Below, piece after piece: positions 7,463 to 16,828 of a DNA stretch of 64,000 nucleotides. Under the pieces are notes generated by a model, which saw nothing but the letters and a program-made list of their open reading frames with translations, made no database searches and was not told the DNA's origin. Source of the stretch: Xenorhabdus beddingii (GTDB lineage: Bacteria > Pseudomonadota > Gammaproteobacteria > Enterobacterales > Enterobacteriaceae); NCBI RefSeq assembly GCF_002127545.1, contig NZ_MUBK01000012.1:1-64000 (forward strand), read 5' to 3'. How positions within the stretch are numbered: position 1 is the first letter of the stretch; the number at the start of each line of letters is the position of its first letter. Position numbers and translations under genes: made by a program.

Positions 7463-9004
7463 ATGCCATTTCAAAAGAAAAGAAGTCTTGCAATTGTAGG
7501 CGGTGGAGCTGCAGGAGTGGCAACTTTCATCGCAGCAGTGCAACATCGTGTAGCGCAAGCCATTTATATTCTTGAGCCTAAATATATTGGTCCCGGAATA
7601 GCATTTTCCAATTTGGATAGCGATATACTCTGCAACACCTCGGTTGATACCATGTCAGTCGTGGAAGATAATCCTCTGGATTTTCTGGATTATCTGCATA
7701 AAATTGGCCATATCGTTACACCGGAATCTTTCGTGCCACGGCAATGGGTGGGGGATTATCTAAATGAAAGGTTTCTGGAATTCAGCGCCATTGCTTACAA
7801 GGTAGGTATTCGTGTTTTCCATATACCTCACTTAGTTAGGCGATTGAAGATAAACTCACACCGTCGTTATACACTTTGGCACGGTAACGTCTTTACACCT
7901 CAACATCTAGAAGTGACTGATGTCATTTTCTGTACCGGTGCCGGCGCTTCCCGGATGCCTAAGCTCTTGCAACCGCACTTGACCCATCCAACTTTTATTC
8001 CGTGTCCATATCCAGAGGCGAGTATGTTAGCCAAAATACCCCCTCAATCACGGGTATTGGTTATCGGAAGTAAACTTTCAGCAATCGACGCGGCTATCGT
8101 GCTCTGTCGTGAAGGCCATCAGGTGACTATGGCGTCGCCGTCAGGAGATATTCCTGCGGTTCGTTCGCGATTTATACGAAGCCTTGGCACCGTCTTTAAG
8201 CATGAAAACATGAGGTCGATAATGGCCCACAAGGAGAATCAATCGACAAGTTCCTTTCCTGACTCATTGAAACACAGGTATCTAAAATATTTTTACCGTG
8301 CACTCAAAAAACACACAAAGATATCATGGCGAGAGCAGTTTTCTAATGCCAATAGTTATCGAGAACGTCTTCGGGAAGAAATCGCTATTGCTGAACAAGG
8401 AAAGAGTCAATGGCAAGATATCATCGTAAATTTCATCGATGTCATTAACGCAGTTCATCTCACTGATAAAATCTATTTCGGCGGTTCGTTTCACCCCAAT
8501 GCTGAAAAAATACTTCGTCGATATATCGGAGCCGTTGCTTTGCCCAATGCAAAAAAACTGCTGCAATACATAGATAATGGTTCTCTTATCATCCAGCAAG
8601 GAGAAATCTTAAATGTTGCCACAGAGGAGGGAGAGACAGGAACTTGGTTAGTCAATTTAGGTCAGGATGATCAATCGTTTGATGCTGTTGTCGCAGCGGT
8701 TGGTTACCATCGGCCTAATTTTGTCATTGACAAGAATAGGTCACTTGAGATTGACGTTTACGGACATCGTTCAGAATATGCCGTATCGATCTCGCCAGAG
8801 ATGGCAGCCAGTCACCCTTACCTGCAAGAAAAAGAAAGTATTTGGTTTGTCGGAATACCAGCACATAGGCGGTTATGGGTGCCCAACGCCCTCATCGTGG
8901 CAGTGAATGTAGCTACCCGAGTTGTTAAGAATATGATGAAAATAGATATTCAGGTCACATCATCTGTCAACAACAATGAAAAAGAACTAGAAATTTGCGA
9001 ATAA
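7463..9004 (+). CDS. FAD/NAD(P)-binding oxidoreductase (FAD_NAD_binding_9-like)
   Basis: 513 residues. IVGGGAAGVATFIAA near the N-terminus is a GxGxxG FAD fold. CNTSVDTMSVVEDNPLDFLDY is the conserved 'lNxpa..ms' region of this family. VLVIGSKLSAIDAAIVL (near 195-211) is a second nucleotide-binding fold, and VAAVGYHRPNF closes the FAD domain. GAGGAA at 7451-7456 serves the ATG at 7463 (a GTG at 7460 is also in frame). These enzymes resemble N-hydroxylases and flavin monooxygenases. Pairing with a methyltransferase suggests small-molecule tailoring. No transporter, synthase or regulator accompanies the two genes, so the pathway is open. Confidence 0.8.
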   Translation: MPFQKKRSLAIVGGGAAGVATFIAAVQHRVAQAIYILEPKYIGPGIAFSNLDSDILCNTSVDTMSVVEDNPLDFLDYLHKIGHIVTPESFVPRQWVGDYLNERFLEFSAIAYKVGIRVFHIPHLVRRLKINSHRRYTLWHGNVFTPQHLEVTDVIFCTGAGASRMPKLLQPHLTHPTFIPCPYPEASMLAKIPPQSRVLVIGSKLSAIDAAIVLCREGHQVTMASPSGDIPAVRSRFIRSLGTVFKHENMRSIMAHKENQSTSSFPDSLKHRYLKYFYRALKKHTKISWREQFSNANSYRERLREEIAIAEQGKSQWQDIIVNFIDVINAVHLTDKIYFGGSFHPNAEKILRRYIGAVALPNAKKLLQYIDNGSLIIQQGEILNVATEEGETGTWLVNLGQDDQSFDAVVAAVGYHRPNFVIDKNRSLEIDVYGHRSEYAVSISPEMAASHPYLQEKESIWFVGIPAHRRLWVPNALIVAVNVATRVVKNMMKIDIQVTSSVNNNEKELEICE

Positions 9005-9092
9005 TTTTGATTACACACTCAGCACAGATTTTCCTTCAGGTTCCGATTCCTGAAGAAGAAAATCCATGTCAAGCAAATTAATACAACGATAA

Positions 9093-9120
9093 GGTACGGT
9101 ACGCTCCGGCGTACCGTACC
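9093..9120. terminator. Perfect hairpin after the methyltransferase/FAD operon
   Basis: GGTACGGTACGC (9093-9104), a TCCG loop, and the exact complement at 9109-9120. It lies 89 bp past the FAD gene stop and probably ends that transcript, although the following sequence (ATAAATAATC) is a weak T tract. Confidence 0.5.
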
Positions 9121-9653
9121 ATAAATAATCATTGCGTATTACCACGAAGAAGATCACTTCCTAACGCTGTTTCTCAAGTCATGATAATGGGTAGCGCATC
9201 AAATACATAAGCCATCCGGTTGGCGCGTTATATTTCTTTAGTTGACAGCCCCACTTGCTGAACATTTATCCAAACTGAATAATCCCTTTTTTTAAACTAT
9301 TATTCTATTCAACTAATATCTTGACGATATTTTATATCGATAATTTGTGTTTTTGTGGATTTTATTGTAATTCTGCATTGTGAATTTAATGTTTCTTTTT
9401 TGCCGCAAAAATCACTTTAATTGATGAAAATTAATGGCGTAATCAGAATTTAATTCTATGGCAATGAGTTGATATTACTTAAATTTATTGTTTTTTGCCT
9501 GGTGTTTCAAATCAATATTTTATTGTTAACTTGTAATAAAATTGTGACTTAAATCTTATAAGTTAATTAATTTGTCGCAGTCTATTATTCTGTATTGGAT
9601 TTTTATCCTTAGCATATTATGCTTATGGAAATTATTCACCAAGGGAGGACAAA
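9121..9653. other. AT-rich upstream region of dadA
   Basis: About 530 bp without a gene. It is very AT-rich from 9280 onward, consistent with an Lrp- or H-NS-bound regulatory region. No individual site is strong enough to name. The AAGGGAGG motif at 9641-9648 is the dadA ribosome-binding site. Confidence 0.4.
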
Positions 9654-10985
9654 ATGAAGGTCCTTATTTTAGGCAGTGGCGTTATTGGCGTAACCAGCGC
9701 ATGGTATCTTGCGCAGGAAGGCCATGAAGTTATCGTAATTGATCGCCAGAATAGTGCAGCCGAAGAAACCAGTGCCGGTAATGCCGGTCAAATATCACCG
9801 GGGTATTCAACGCCTTGGGGAGCGCCAGGGATTCCACTGAAAGCCGTCAAGTGGATGTTCCAGCGACATGCACCTTTGGCCATTCGCCCCGATGGTTCGC
9901 TATTTCAATTGCGCTGGATGTGGGAAATGCTGCGCAATTGTGATGCAAGCCATTACGTCATGAATAAAAGCAGAATGGTTCGCTTGGCAGAATATAGCCG
10001 TGACTGCATTAAGCAACTGAGGGCAGAGACGGGGATCCAATATGAAGGGCGTCAGGGCGGAACCCTGCAACTGTTCAGAACCGCCAAACAATTTGATAAT
10101 GCTGCCAATGATATTAAAGTGTTGGAGCAAGAAGGCGTTCCTTATCGGCTATTGACTGCTGAACAATTGGCCATTGTGGAACCGGCTCTTGCCCATTCCT
10201 CTCATAAACTGACCGGCGGATTGCAATTGCCGAATGATGAAACCGGTGATTGCCAGATTTTTACCAAGACACTGGCAAAAATGGCCGAAGACGCTGGCGT
10301 GAAGTTTATCTTCAACAAACAGGTTAAACAAATTTTGGTGGATGGGAATAACGTCACTGGTATCCAATGTCATAATGATAACGGTCATAATGATAACGGC
10401 CATGACGATATCATGACTGCGGATCATTATGTGGTGGCGATGGGTTCTTATTCCACGGAAATATTGAAAGATCGGGTCAAAATTCCGGTTTATCCCATGA
10501 AAGGCTATTCATTGACGATGCCGGTTTTGGATGAATCAAGGGCACCCGTTTCAACCGTTCTGGATGAAACCTATAAGATTGCCATTACCCGTTTTGATAA
10601 TCGCATTCGTGTGGGGGGGATGGCAGAAGTTGTCGGCTTTAATCTGAATGTCCTCCAATATCGGTGTGAAACGCTGAAAATGGTTGTGCAAGATCTTTAC
10701 CACAATGGCGGCAAGATTGAGGAAGCCTCATTCTGGACCGGTTTGCGTCCGATGACGCCGGATGGAACGCCGATTGTCGGCCCCACCCAATATCCGAACC
10801 TTTATTTAAATACCGGGCATGGAACACTCGGCTGGACGATGGCCTGTGGCTCAGGAAAGTTGTTGGCTGATCTTATTTCAGGTAAGCGACCTGACATTGC
10901 GGCAGATGACCTCTCTGTATTTAGGTATATTGATGGATTCAATATCAAAGTGCTTCCCATGAAGCCTCATTTACATACTGCATAA
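9654..10985 (+). CDS. dadA: D-amino acid dehydrogenase small subunit DadA
   Basis: 443 residues. The N-terminus [20 protein letters not shown] is the FAD-binding GxGxxG fold. [20 protein letters not shown] and the C-terminal [19 protein letters not shown] are diagnostic of DadA. It oxidises D-alanine and other D-amino acids to keto acids, feeding electrons to the respiratory chain at the inner membrane. It is about 11 residues longer than E. coli DadA, partly because of a 15-bp tandem duplication (HNDNG twice, 10371-10400). dadX follows 18 bp later. Confidence 0.96.
   Translation: MKVLILGSGVIGVTSAWYLAQEGHEVIVIDRQNSAAEETSAGNAGQISPGYSTPWGAPGIPLKAVKWMFQRHAPLAIRPDGSLFQLRWMWEMLRNCDASHYVMNKSRMVRLAEYSRDCIKQLRAETGIQYEGRQGGTLQLFRTAKQFDNAANDIKVLEQEGVPYRLLTAEQLAIVEPALAHSSHKLTGGLQLPNDETGDCQIFTKTLAKMAEDAGVKFIFNKQVKQILVDGNNVTGIQCHNDNGHNDNGHDDIMTADHYVVAMGSYSTEILKDRVKIPVYPMKGYSLTMPVLDESRAPVSTVLDETYKIAITRFDNRIRVGGMAEVVGFNLNVLQYRCETLKMVVQDLYHNGGKIEEASFWTGLRPMTPDGTPIVGPTQYPNLYLNTGHGTLGWTMACGSGKLLADLISGKRPDIAADDLSVFRYIDGFNIKVLPMKPHLHTA
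10371..10400. repeat. 15-bp in-frame tandem repeat inside dadA
   Basis: CATAATGATAACGGT at 10371-10385 is followed by CATAATGATAACGGC at 10386-10400, then a decayed third start (CATGACGAT). It encodes [13 protein letters not shown]. Because the unit is 15 bp, copy-number change would keep the frame. Confidence 0.9.
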
Positions 10986-11003
10986 ATCATAAAAGGGGTC
11001 GTC

Positions 11004-12071
11004 ATGCCACGTCCTATTTTGGCAACGATCCATCTCGACGCATTCCACCATAATTTAGCGATTATTCGCCAAAAGGCGGGTAACAGTAAAGTTTGGTCTG
11101 TGGTGAAAGCGAATGCGTACGGGCATGGATTGGACAGAATATGGCAATCACTCATGCAGACGGATGGATTTGCACTGCTTGACATGAATGAAGCTATTTA
11201 TTTAAGGGAACAGGGTTGGCAAGGGCCGATTCTGTTATTGGAAGGTTTTTTCAAGCCGGCGGATTTACAAATTATCGATGAACATCGTTTGACAACCGCA
11301 GTACATAGCCATTGGCAGCTTGAGGCGATAGAAAAAACCAGATTGGACAATCCCATTGATGTCTATTTGAAGCTCAATAGTGGCATGAATCGATTAGGAT
11401 TCACGCCAGAAGAATTCCCACAGCTCGTTTCAACAGTGAGAGGGATTAAAAATGTCAATTCAGTGACTCTGATGACCCATTTTGCCAATTCGGATCATGA
11501 AGTGGGTGTTGATGGGCAGTTTGCCGCTGTTGAACGTTTACAAATGAACTCCCTCCCTCATTGTTTGGCTAATTCTGGTGCTGTTTTGTGGTATCCGGAG
11601 ACTCATGGGGATTGGGTACGCCCGGGCATTATTCTGTATGGAGCATCGCCAAGCGGAAAGTGGCGTGATATTGAGGAGGTTGGCTTGAAGCCAGCCATGA
11701 CGTTGCAAAGTGAAATCATTGCGGTGCACGATCTCCCCAAGGGCGAAAAAATTGGCTACGGCAGTCGCTATACGACTCAGCAACCCATGCGTGTGGGTAC
11801 CGTCGCCTGTGGCTATGCAGATGGGTATCCGCGACATGCCCCAACGGGCACCCCCGTTGTGGTTGATGGCGTCCGCACCCGATTATTGGGTGCCATCTCA
11901 ATGGATATGCTCTCCGTTGATTTAACACCCTGCCCACAAGCCAATATCGGCAGTACGGTCGAGTTGTGGGGGCAAAAATTACCGGTGGATGAAGTCGCAG
12001 AATCGGCAGGAACCATTGGGTATGAACTGCTGTGTGCTTTGGCAAAACGAGTCCCTGTCGTCGTCGCTTAA
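11004..12071 (+). CDS. dadX: Catabolic alanine racemase DadX
   Basis: 355 residues. The PLP lysine lies in VWSVVKANAYGHG (Lys35), and the second catalytic base is the tyrosine of IGYGSRYT. MDMLSVDLT and GYADGYPR are further alanine racemase signatures. It interconverts L- and D-alanine so that DadA can degrade the D form. It is co-transcribed with dadA (18-bp gap), which favours the catabolic dadX name over the biosynthetic alr. Confidence 0.95.
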   Translation: MPRPILATIHLDAFHHNLAIIRQKAGNSKVWSVVKANAYGHGLDRIWQSLMQTDGFALLDMNEAIYLREQGWQGPILLLEGFFKPADLQIIDEHRLTTAVHSHWQLEAIEKTRLDNPIDVYLKLNSGMNRLGFTPEEFPQLVSTVRGIKNVNSVTLMTHFANSDHEVGVDGQFAAVERLQMNSLPHCLANSGAVLWYPETHGDWVRPGIILYGASPSGKWRDIEEVGLKPAMTLQSEIIAVHDLPKGEKIGYGSRYTTQQPMRVGTVACGYADGYPRHAPTGTPVVVDGVRTRLLGAISMDMLSVDLTPCPQANIGSTVELWGQKLPVDEVAESAGTIGYELLCALAKRVPVVVA

Positions 12072-12085
12072 TTTTTTTAGTAGGG

Positions 12086-12111
12086 TGATTTAGTAGATTG
12101 ATTTAGTAAAT
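12086..12111. repeat. 13-bp tandem repeat after dadX
   Basis: TGATTTAGTAGAT is followed directly by TGATTTAGTAAAT, a near-perfect tandem duplication 15 bp past the dadX stop. Confidence 0.6.
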
Positions 12112-12118
12112 TGATTGT

Positions 12119-12249
12119 CCCGGCTTCCACCAAGGGGGAGGCCGGATACCACTGCCTATCAGGGTGGCAAGTGAAAAACCTGTCCGATATTCTATGTGGG
12201 GTTATAATGTGGAGCCATAGGTATGGCTATCCGGATAATGGAAGCCGGG
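12119..12249. repeat. 131-bp element with 10-bp inverted ends
   Basis: CCCGGCTTCC (12119-12128) and its exact complement GGAAGCCGGG (12240-12249) delimit a segment with further internal pairing (GGCTTCC with GGAGGCC). The right end runs into CTATTTTATTG. It may be a small palindromic repeat element or a large terminator structure for dadAX. Confidence 0.45.
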
Positions 12250-12338
12250 CTATTTTATTGTTTGTACATAATCGTGTACATGTTATATTTTTTAGTATTT
12301 ATTTCAATGCAACATAATTGTATTTAAAGGATATTTTA

Positions 12339-13475
12339 TTGTTTAATTGTAACTATCAGTGGATTACTACCGATGCACAATTGCAGTCAATCTGTGAGCG
12401 GGCAAAAAAACACGCAAGAATTGCATTAGATACTGAATTTGTACGTACACGGACGTATTATCCCCAATTAGGTTTGATACAACTGTTTGATGGTGAACAG
12501 CTTTCTTTGATTGATCCCCTCGACATTTCGCAGTGGCAACCCTTTAAGGCGTTGTTGGCTGATCCCGACGTATTAAAATTTATCCATGCCGGCAGTGAAG
12601 ATTTAGAGGTGTTTGGAAATAGCTTTCAGTGTCTGCCGGAACCGATGATTGATACTCAGGTATTGGCGGCATTTGTTGGTCATCCGATATCATGCGGTTT
12701 TGCAACCCTGGTGGCTGAATATCTGAATGTGGAACTGGATAAGAGTGAATCCCGCACTGATTGGCTGGCGCGTCCGTTGAGCGAAAAGCAATGTGAATAT
12801 GCTGCGGCTGATGTCTATTACTTATTGCCTTTGGCCGATATTCTGATGGCGAAAACCGAGCTGGTGGGATATTTGGAGGCGGCAAAAGATGAAAGTCATC
12901 TGATTGCCCAACGCCGTAAAGAAGTACTCATGCCGGAATGCGCTTATAAGGAGATTGGCAATGCATGGCAATTGCGTCCAAGGCAATTGGCTTGTCTGAA
13001 AAAACTGGCGGCCTGGCGATTAAATCAGGCGCGGGAGCGTGATTTAGCGGTCAATTTTGTGGTCCGTGAAGAAAATTTATGGCAGGTCGCCCGTTATATG
13101 CCGACTTCTCTGGGAGAGTTGGATGCCTTGGGGTTAAGTGGGCAGGAAATCCGTTGTCATGGCCGTCGGCTGCTGGCGATGGTGGCTGAGAGCAAAAATA
13201 TCCCAGAAGAAGAATGTCCGGCTCAAATTATGAACTTGATAGATTATCCGGGTTATCGCAAGGCTTTCAAAGAAATTAAGTCACTGATTACTCAGGTCAG
13301 TGAATCCCATGATTTCAGTACGGAGTTGTTGGCTTCCCGTAGACAGATTAACCAACTGCTCGGTTGGCATTGGAAATTGAAGTCGCCGGAGTATCAACCC
13401 GAATTACTCAGGGGTTGGCGTGGGAAATGGCTGGCTGAACCGATTGCCGAAATATTGATGAATTATTCAGAGTGA
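12339..13475 (+). CDS. rnd: Ribonuclease D (UUG start)
   Basis: 378 residues from the chosen start. It is a 3'-5' exoribonuclease involved in tRNA and small-RNA maturation. The DEDD exonuclease domain is visible: IALDTEFVRTRTYYPQLGLI (DxE motif), HAGSEDLEVF and CEYAAADVYYL. HRDC-type helical domains follow (RQLACLKKLAAWR). An AAAGGA motif at 12326-12331 lies 7 bases before a TTG at 12339, which encodes MFNCNYQW. E. coli rnd is also initiated at UUG, so the upstream in-frame TTG at 12318 is not used here. No ATG is available near the N-terminus. Confidence 0.93.
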   Translation: MFNCNYQWITTDAQLQSICERAKKHARIALDTEFVRTRTYYPQLGLIQLFDGEQLSLIDPLDISQWQPFKALLADPDVLKFIHAGSEDLEVFGNSFQCLPEPMIDTQVLAAFVGHPISCGFATLVAEYLNVELDKSESRTDWLARPLSEKQCEYAAADVYYLLPLADILMAKTELVGYLEAAKDESHLIAQRRKEVLMPECAYKEIGNAWQLRPRQLACLKKLAAWRLNQARERDLAVNFVVREENLWQVARYMPTSLGELDALGLSGQEIRCHGRRLLAMVAESKNIPEEECPAQIMNLIDYPGYRKAFKEIKSLITQVSESHDFSTELLASRRQINQLLGWHWKLKSPEYQPELLRGWRGKWLAEPIAEILMNYSE

Positions 13476-13514
13476 TAGACGTCGCCGTTCCTAGTAAAGG
13501 ATATCATTTTGATT

Positions 13515-13538
13515 CCCTGCCTGATAAAACAGGCAGGG
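13515..13538 (+). terminator. Hairpin after rnd
   Basis: CCCTGCCTG and its exact complement CAGGCAGGG are separated by ATAAAA, 40 bp past the rnd stop. The T tract is weak (TTTGGCGGTTTT). Confidence 0.5.
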
Positions 13539-13712
13539 AAGTTTGGCGGTTTTAACCTGAATTTCCGTCCCATCGGATCATAATAGTGAGTATTGGCGTA
13601 AGCATGTTGTAAGAATATAAAATCCAGTAAAATTAATGACATATCTATTACATTGAAAGATTTGCCTGATATGATTTATGACGCCATGTAATGATTATAA
13701 AGGAAATATTGA

Positions 13713-14327
13713 ATGTTAAAAATTGAAAAGGTTCCTATAATAACCGTATTGATAGTCTGTGTGACAATTGGTTATTCCACATTTGTTTCATATTCATTGA
13801 CGGATAGTTTTATCGGTAAAATAAGTATTATAGATCTAGTGAAATATGGTGGGTTAACACCAAATAGCTTATATGAATTTGAGTATTGGCGACTTCTGGT
13901 TTCTCAGTTCATACATGTTAAACAACTGCATATGGTCTACAATGTACTCTCATTTTCCCTACTGGGAATGTTATTGGAAAAACATCTCGGGTCTAAATTT
14001 TTATTAGTTTTATGGTTTACTTCTGGTGCGTTGGGAACCCTTTATAGCACACACTTTGTGAGTTACCCTTGGAATATTGGTACAGGAGCATCACAAGCTG
14101 TTTTGGGCGTATCTTCCTTTGCATTGTTGTTGGTTTTTGTCAAAGAGCATACCTCTAGGATATTAAAGTTTGCGGTGGTTTTTTCCATACTGCCGGCAAT
14201 GACTTTAGATTTTATTTATGCTCATTACCCGAAACCTGGCCATGTTCTCGCTATTTGTATTGGGCTTGCAATGAGTTTGTTTTTCTACAGGAAAAATAAA
14301 TCTTATTTTGATAATGTTGCTATCTGA
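13713..14327 (+). CDS. Rhomboid-family intramembrane serine protease
   Basis: 204 residues with about six predicted membrane helices. The HxxxxHxxxN motif (His68, His73, Asn77), the catalytic serine in GTGASQAVLG (Ser127) and the catalytic histidine in KPGHVLAICIG (His177) are all in place, so it should be active. Position +2 after the serine is Val rather than the usual small residue of GASGA. Rhomboids cleave membrane segments of other proteins; the substrate is unknown. AAGGAA precedes the ATG at good spacing. It is a single gene between rnd and minE and is not part of that backbone in E. coli. Confidence 0.85.
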   Translation: MLKIEKVPIITVLIVCVTIGYSTFVSYSLTDSFIGKISIIDLVKYGGLTPNSLYEFEYWRLLVSQFIHVKQLHMVYNVLSFSLLGMLLEKHLGSKFLLVLWFTSGALGTLYSTHFVSYPWNIGTGASQAVLGVSSFALLLVFVKEHTSRILKFAVVFSILPAMTLDFIYAHYPKPGHVLAICIGLAMSLFFYRKNKSYFDNVAI

Positions 14328-14547
14328 ACATAATCATTATCCATTAATAAATGAATAATGCGAAAATACGCTATGAAACTCTCAGGGCGAGAATCCATAT
14401 CTTGCCAGTCGGCATGTTGTCCTTTTAGATAATCGCGGGAAAATAGGCCAATAATGCATCTGGATCCTAAATCGGGATACTATGGCATCCCGATTTATTA
14501 TTCCTGAAAAATCACTGTATTAAATTAAATAGCATCATTTGATGCCG

Positions 14548-14817
14548 TTATTTTGGCGATTCTTCAATCTCAGGCAATGTTACATTAAGTTCTAATACAG
14601 AAATGTCATCATTCTTTTGCTCAAACTGAACAGAAAGCATATCTGGATCAATTTGTACATATTTACAAATAACAGCCAGAATATCTCGTTTCATTTCAGG
14701 CAAATAGGCAGGCTCGGAATCACCACGGCGTCGTTCTGCCACGATGATTTGCAGCCGTTCCTTGGCAATATTGGCTGTCGGTTTTTTTCTCGACAGGAAG
14801 AAATCTAACAAAGCCAT
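14548..14817 (-). CDS. minE: Cell division topological specificity factor MinE
   Basis: 89 residues (E. coli 88). It starts [20 protein letters not shown], the membrane-targeting and anti-MinCD region, followed by the dimerising topological domain. It stimulates MinD ATPase to drive pole-to-pole oscillation. It is the last gene of the minCDE operon, 3 bp after minD. Confidence 0.97.
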   Translation of the reverse strand: MALLDFFLSRKKPTANIAKERLQIIVAERRRGDSEPAYLPEMKRDILAVICKYVQIDPDMLSVQFEQKNDDISVLELNVTLPEIEESPK

Positions 14818-14820
14818 GCG

Positions 14821-15633
14821 TTACCCCCCAAACAGGCGTTTTAAAAAGCCCTTTTTCTCTTCTTCGATGAAACGGAAAGGCCGTTCTTCACCAAGTAAAC
14901 GTAAAACAGTATCTTCGTATGCTTTACCCGCATCAGATTCTTTATCCAGAATCACCGGCTCTCCCTGATTAGATGAGCGGAGAACAGATTGATCTTCCGG
15001 AATAACCCCAAGTAAAGGAATACACAGAATTTCCAGTACATCTTCCATACTCAGCATATCACCACGGCTCACTCGCCCGGGGTTATAACGTGTCAGCAGA
15101 AGATGTTCTTTGATGGGGTCATTCCCTTGTTCTGCCCGGCGTGATTTAGAGGCTAGGATACCTAAAATACGGTCAGAGTCACGAACAGATGAAACTTCCG
15201 GGTTTGTTGTAATAATGGCTTCATCGGCAAAATAAAGTGCCATCAATGCACCGCTTTCAATACCTGCGGGTGAATCACAGATAATGTATTCAAACCCTTG
15301 TTGATCTAATTCATTCAGAATTTTTTCGACGCCCTCGCGAGTCAGGGCTTCTTTATCGCGGGTTTGGGAGGCGGGCAGAATATAGAGATTCTCTGTGCGT
15401 TTATCTTTGATAAGCGCTTGGTTTAAGCCGGCATCACCCTGAATGACGTTCACGAAGTCAAAAACCACTCGGCGTTCACAGCCCATAATCAAATCGAGGT
15501 TCCGCAGACCGATATCAAAATCGATAACGACGGTTTTTTTCCCCCTTTGGGCGAGACCGGTAGCAATGGCCGCGCTTGAAGTGGTTTTGCCAACGCCACC
15601 TTTACCAGATGTAACAACAATAATGCGTGCCAT
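14821..15633 (-). CDS. minD: Septum site-determining ATPase MinD
   Basis: 270 residues. The deviant Walker A motif SGKGGVGKTTSSAA (9-22) and the C-terminal amphipathic membrane-targeting helix ending KKGFLKRLFGG are both present. It binds the membrane in the ATP form and recruits MinC. It lies between minC and minE in the conserved order. Confidence 0.98.
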   Translation of the reverse strand: MARIIVVTSGKGGVGKTTSSAAIATGLAQRGKKTVVIDFDIGLRNLDLIMGCERRVVFDFVNVIQGDAGLNQALIKDKRTENLYILPASQTRDKEALTREGVEKILNELDQQGFEYIICDSPAGIESGALMALYFADEAIITTNPEVSSVRDSDRILGILASKSRRAEQGNDPIKEHLLLTRYNPGRVSRGDMLSMEDVLEILCIPLLGVIPEDQSVLRSSNQGEPVILDKESDAGKAYEDTVLRLLGEERPFRFIEEEKKGFLKRLFGG

Positions 15634-15656
15634 GAAGCGATTCCTTGTTATAAGGG

Positions 15657-16340
15657 CTAGACTAAGGTTTCAATAGTTAATTCATTATCCACCAGACGTA
15701 ATTTTGCGGCTTTGCCGACAAAATTTTCTGGGATTTTTTCGCTGAGCCAATATTGACCGGCAATAGAGGTGAGTTCAGCGTTTAAATGGGTGCAGAAAAT
15801 CTGGCTATCTTGATCACCAGATGCGCCTGCCAATACTCGTCCACGCAGCACACCATATATATGAATATTTCCATCAGCGATTAATTCTGCACCAGCGCTC
15901 ACATTATTTGTCACAATGAGATCACTATTGGGTGCATAAATTCTTTGTCCTGAACGAACAGGCGTATTAATTATACGAGTTTTTTTGAAAATAGGGTCAG
16001 CCGGATTATTTTCTTGAGTAAGAACTTTCTGACTTTTTCCTTCTTTCAATAAAGGGAGTTCGGATTTTAGAACAATTTTTCGTTGTTCTTCATCTTGACA
16101 ACCGCTGATACCAACAATACGCAACCCGGCTGACTCAATGGCCCGGTGGAGTGCGGGGAGATCTGCCCCAACAGGGAGAGCAGATATATTGATCACTACG
16201 GGCGCATTTTTCAGGAATTCAGGCGCCTGTGCCATTTTTTCCTGCATGGCTCTGTGAATGACTTCCGGCTGGTCATCATACAAATGAACGACCGAAAGCG
16301 TAAAATTACTGCCTTTTAGCTCTATTGGCGATTGTGACAT
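15657..16340 (-). CDS. minC: Septum site-determining protein MinC
   Basis: 227 residues. The N-terminal FtsZ-inhibiting domain is followed by the beta-helix C-terminal domain with the MinD-binding region ([38 protein letters not shown]). It blocks FtsZ ring assembly away from midcell. First gene of minCDE; its promoter lies in the 155-bp gap shared with the divergent ycgL. Confidence 0.97.
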   Translation of the reverse strand: MSQSPIELKGSNFTLSVVHLYDDQPEVIHRAMQEKMAQAPEFLKNAPVVINISALPVGADLPALHRAIESAGLRIVGISGCQDEEQRKIVLKSELPLLKEGKSQKVLTQENNPADPIFKKTRIINTPVRSGQRIYAPNSDLIVTNNVSAGAELIADGNIHIYGVLRGRVLAGASGDQDSQIFCTHLNAELTSIAGQYWLSEKIPENFVGKAAKLRLVDNELTIETLV

Positions 16341-16495
16341 CGATATTTTGACTCAGCATGGTTAAGTTTCCCAAAAGTAGTTTACTAAAACATTTTCCTG
16401 ATACAGCCTCTGGGAGACGATATTCTGAAATATAATAAGCATGTTATAGTTAGTGAATTATTCAAGCAAGTCGCAGAGTTAATTTAAAAGAGTTT

Positions 16496-16780
16496 ATGAC
16501 AATGATTTGTGTAATCTATAGAAGTTCAAAACGTGACCAGACATATCTTTATGTCGAAAAAAAAGGCGATTTTTCGCGCGTTCCTGAAGCGTTGTTAAAG
16601 ACATTTGGTGATCCTCAATATTCAATGATGATTTCATTATCTGAAAGAAAAAAACTGGCCAATGCCGATATTGAAAAAGTGAAAACCGCTTTGCATGAAC
16701 AAGGGTTCTACTTGCAGGTGCCACCACCAGTAGAAAGTTTAATCAATAAACATCTGGCATCAAATAAACCCACCGCATAA
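16496..16780 (+). CDS. ycgL: YcgL domain protein
   Basis: 94 residues. [20 protein letters not shown] and [20 protein letters not shown] match YcgL almost residue for residue. The family has a small alpha/beta fold without an established biochemical role. It is divergent from minC, as in E. coli. A second ATG at 16502 is an alternative start. Confidence 0.92.
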   Translation: MTMICVIYRSSKRDQTYLYVEKKGDFSRVPEALLKTFGDPQYSMMISLSERKKLANADIEKVKTALHEQGFYLQVPPPVESLINKHLASNKPTA

Positions 16781-16828
16781 TGAAAGAATAGCAGGCCATT
16801 GCCCGATCCTGAACGGAGGAGCTGATTT

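Noticed and set aside
10149-10427. Minus-strand ORF across the dadA repeat
   Set aside because: Its repetitive MTVIIMT sequence is just the complement of the HNDNG repeat.
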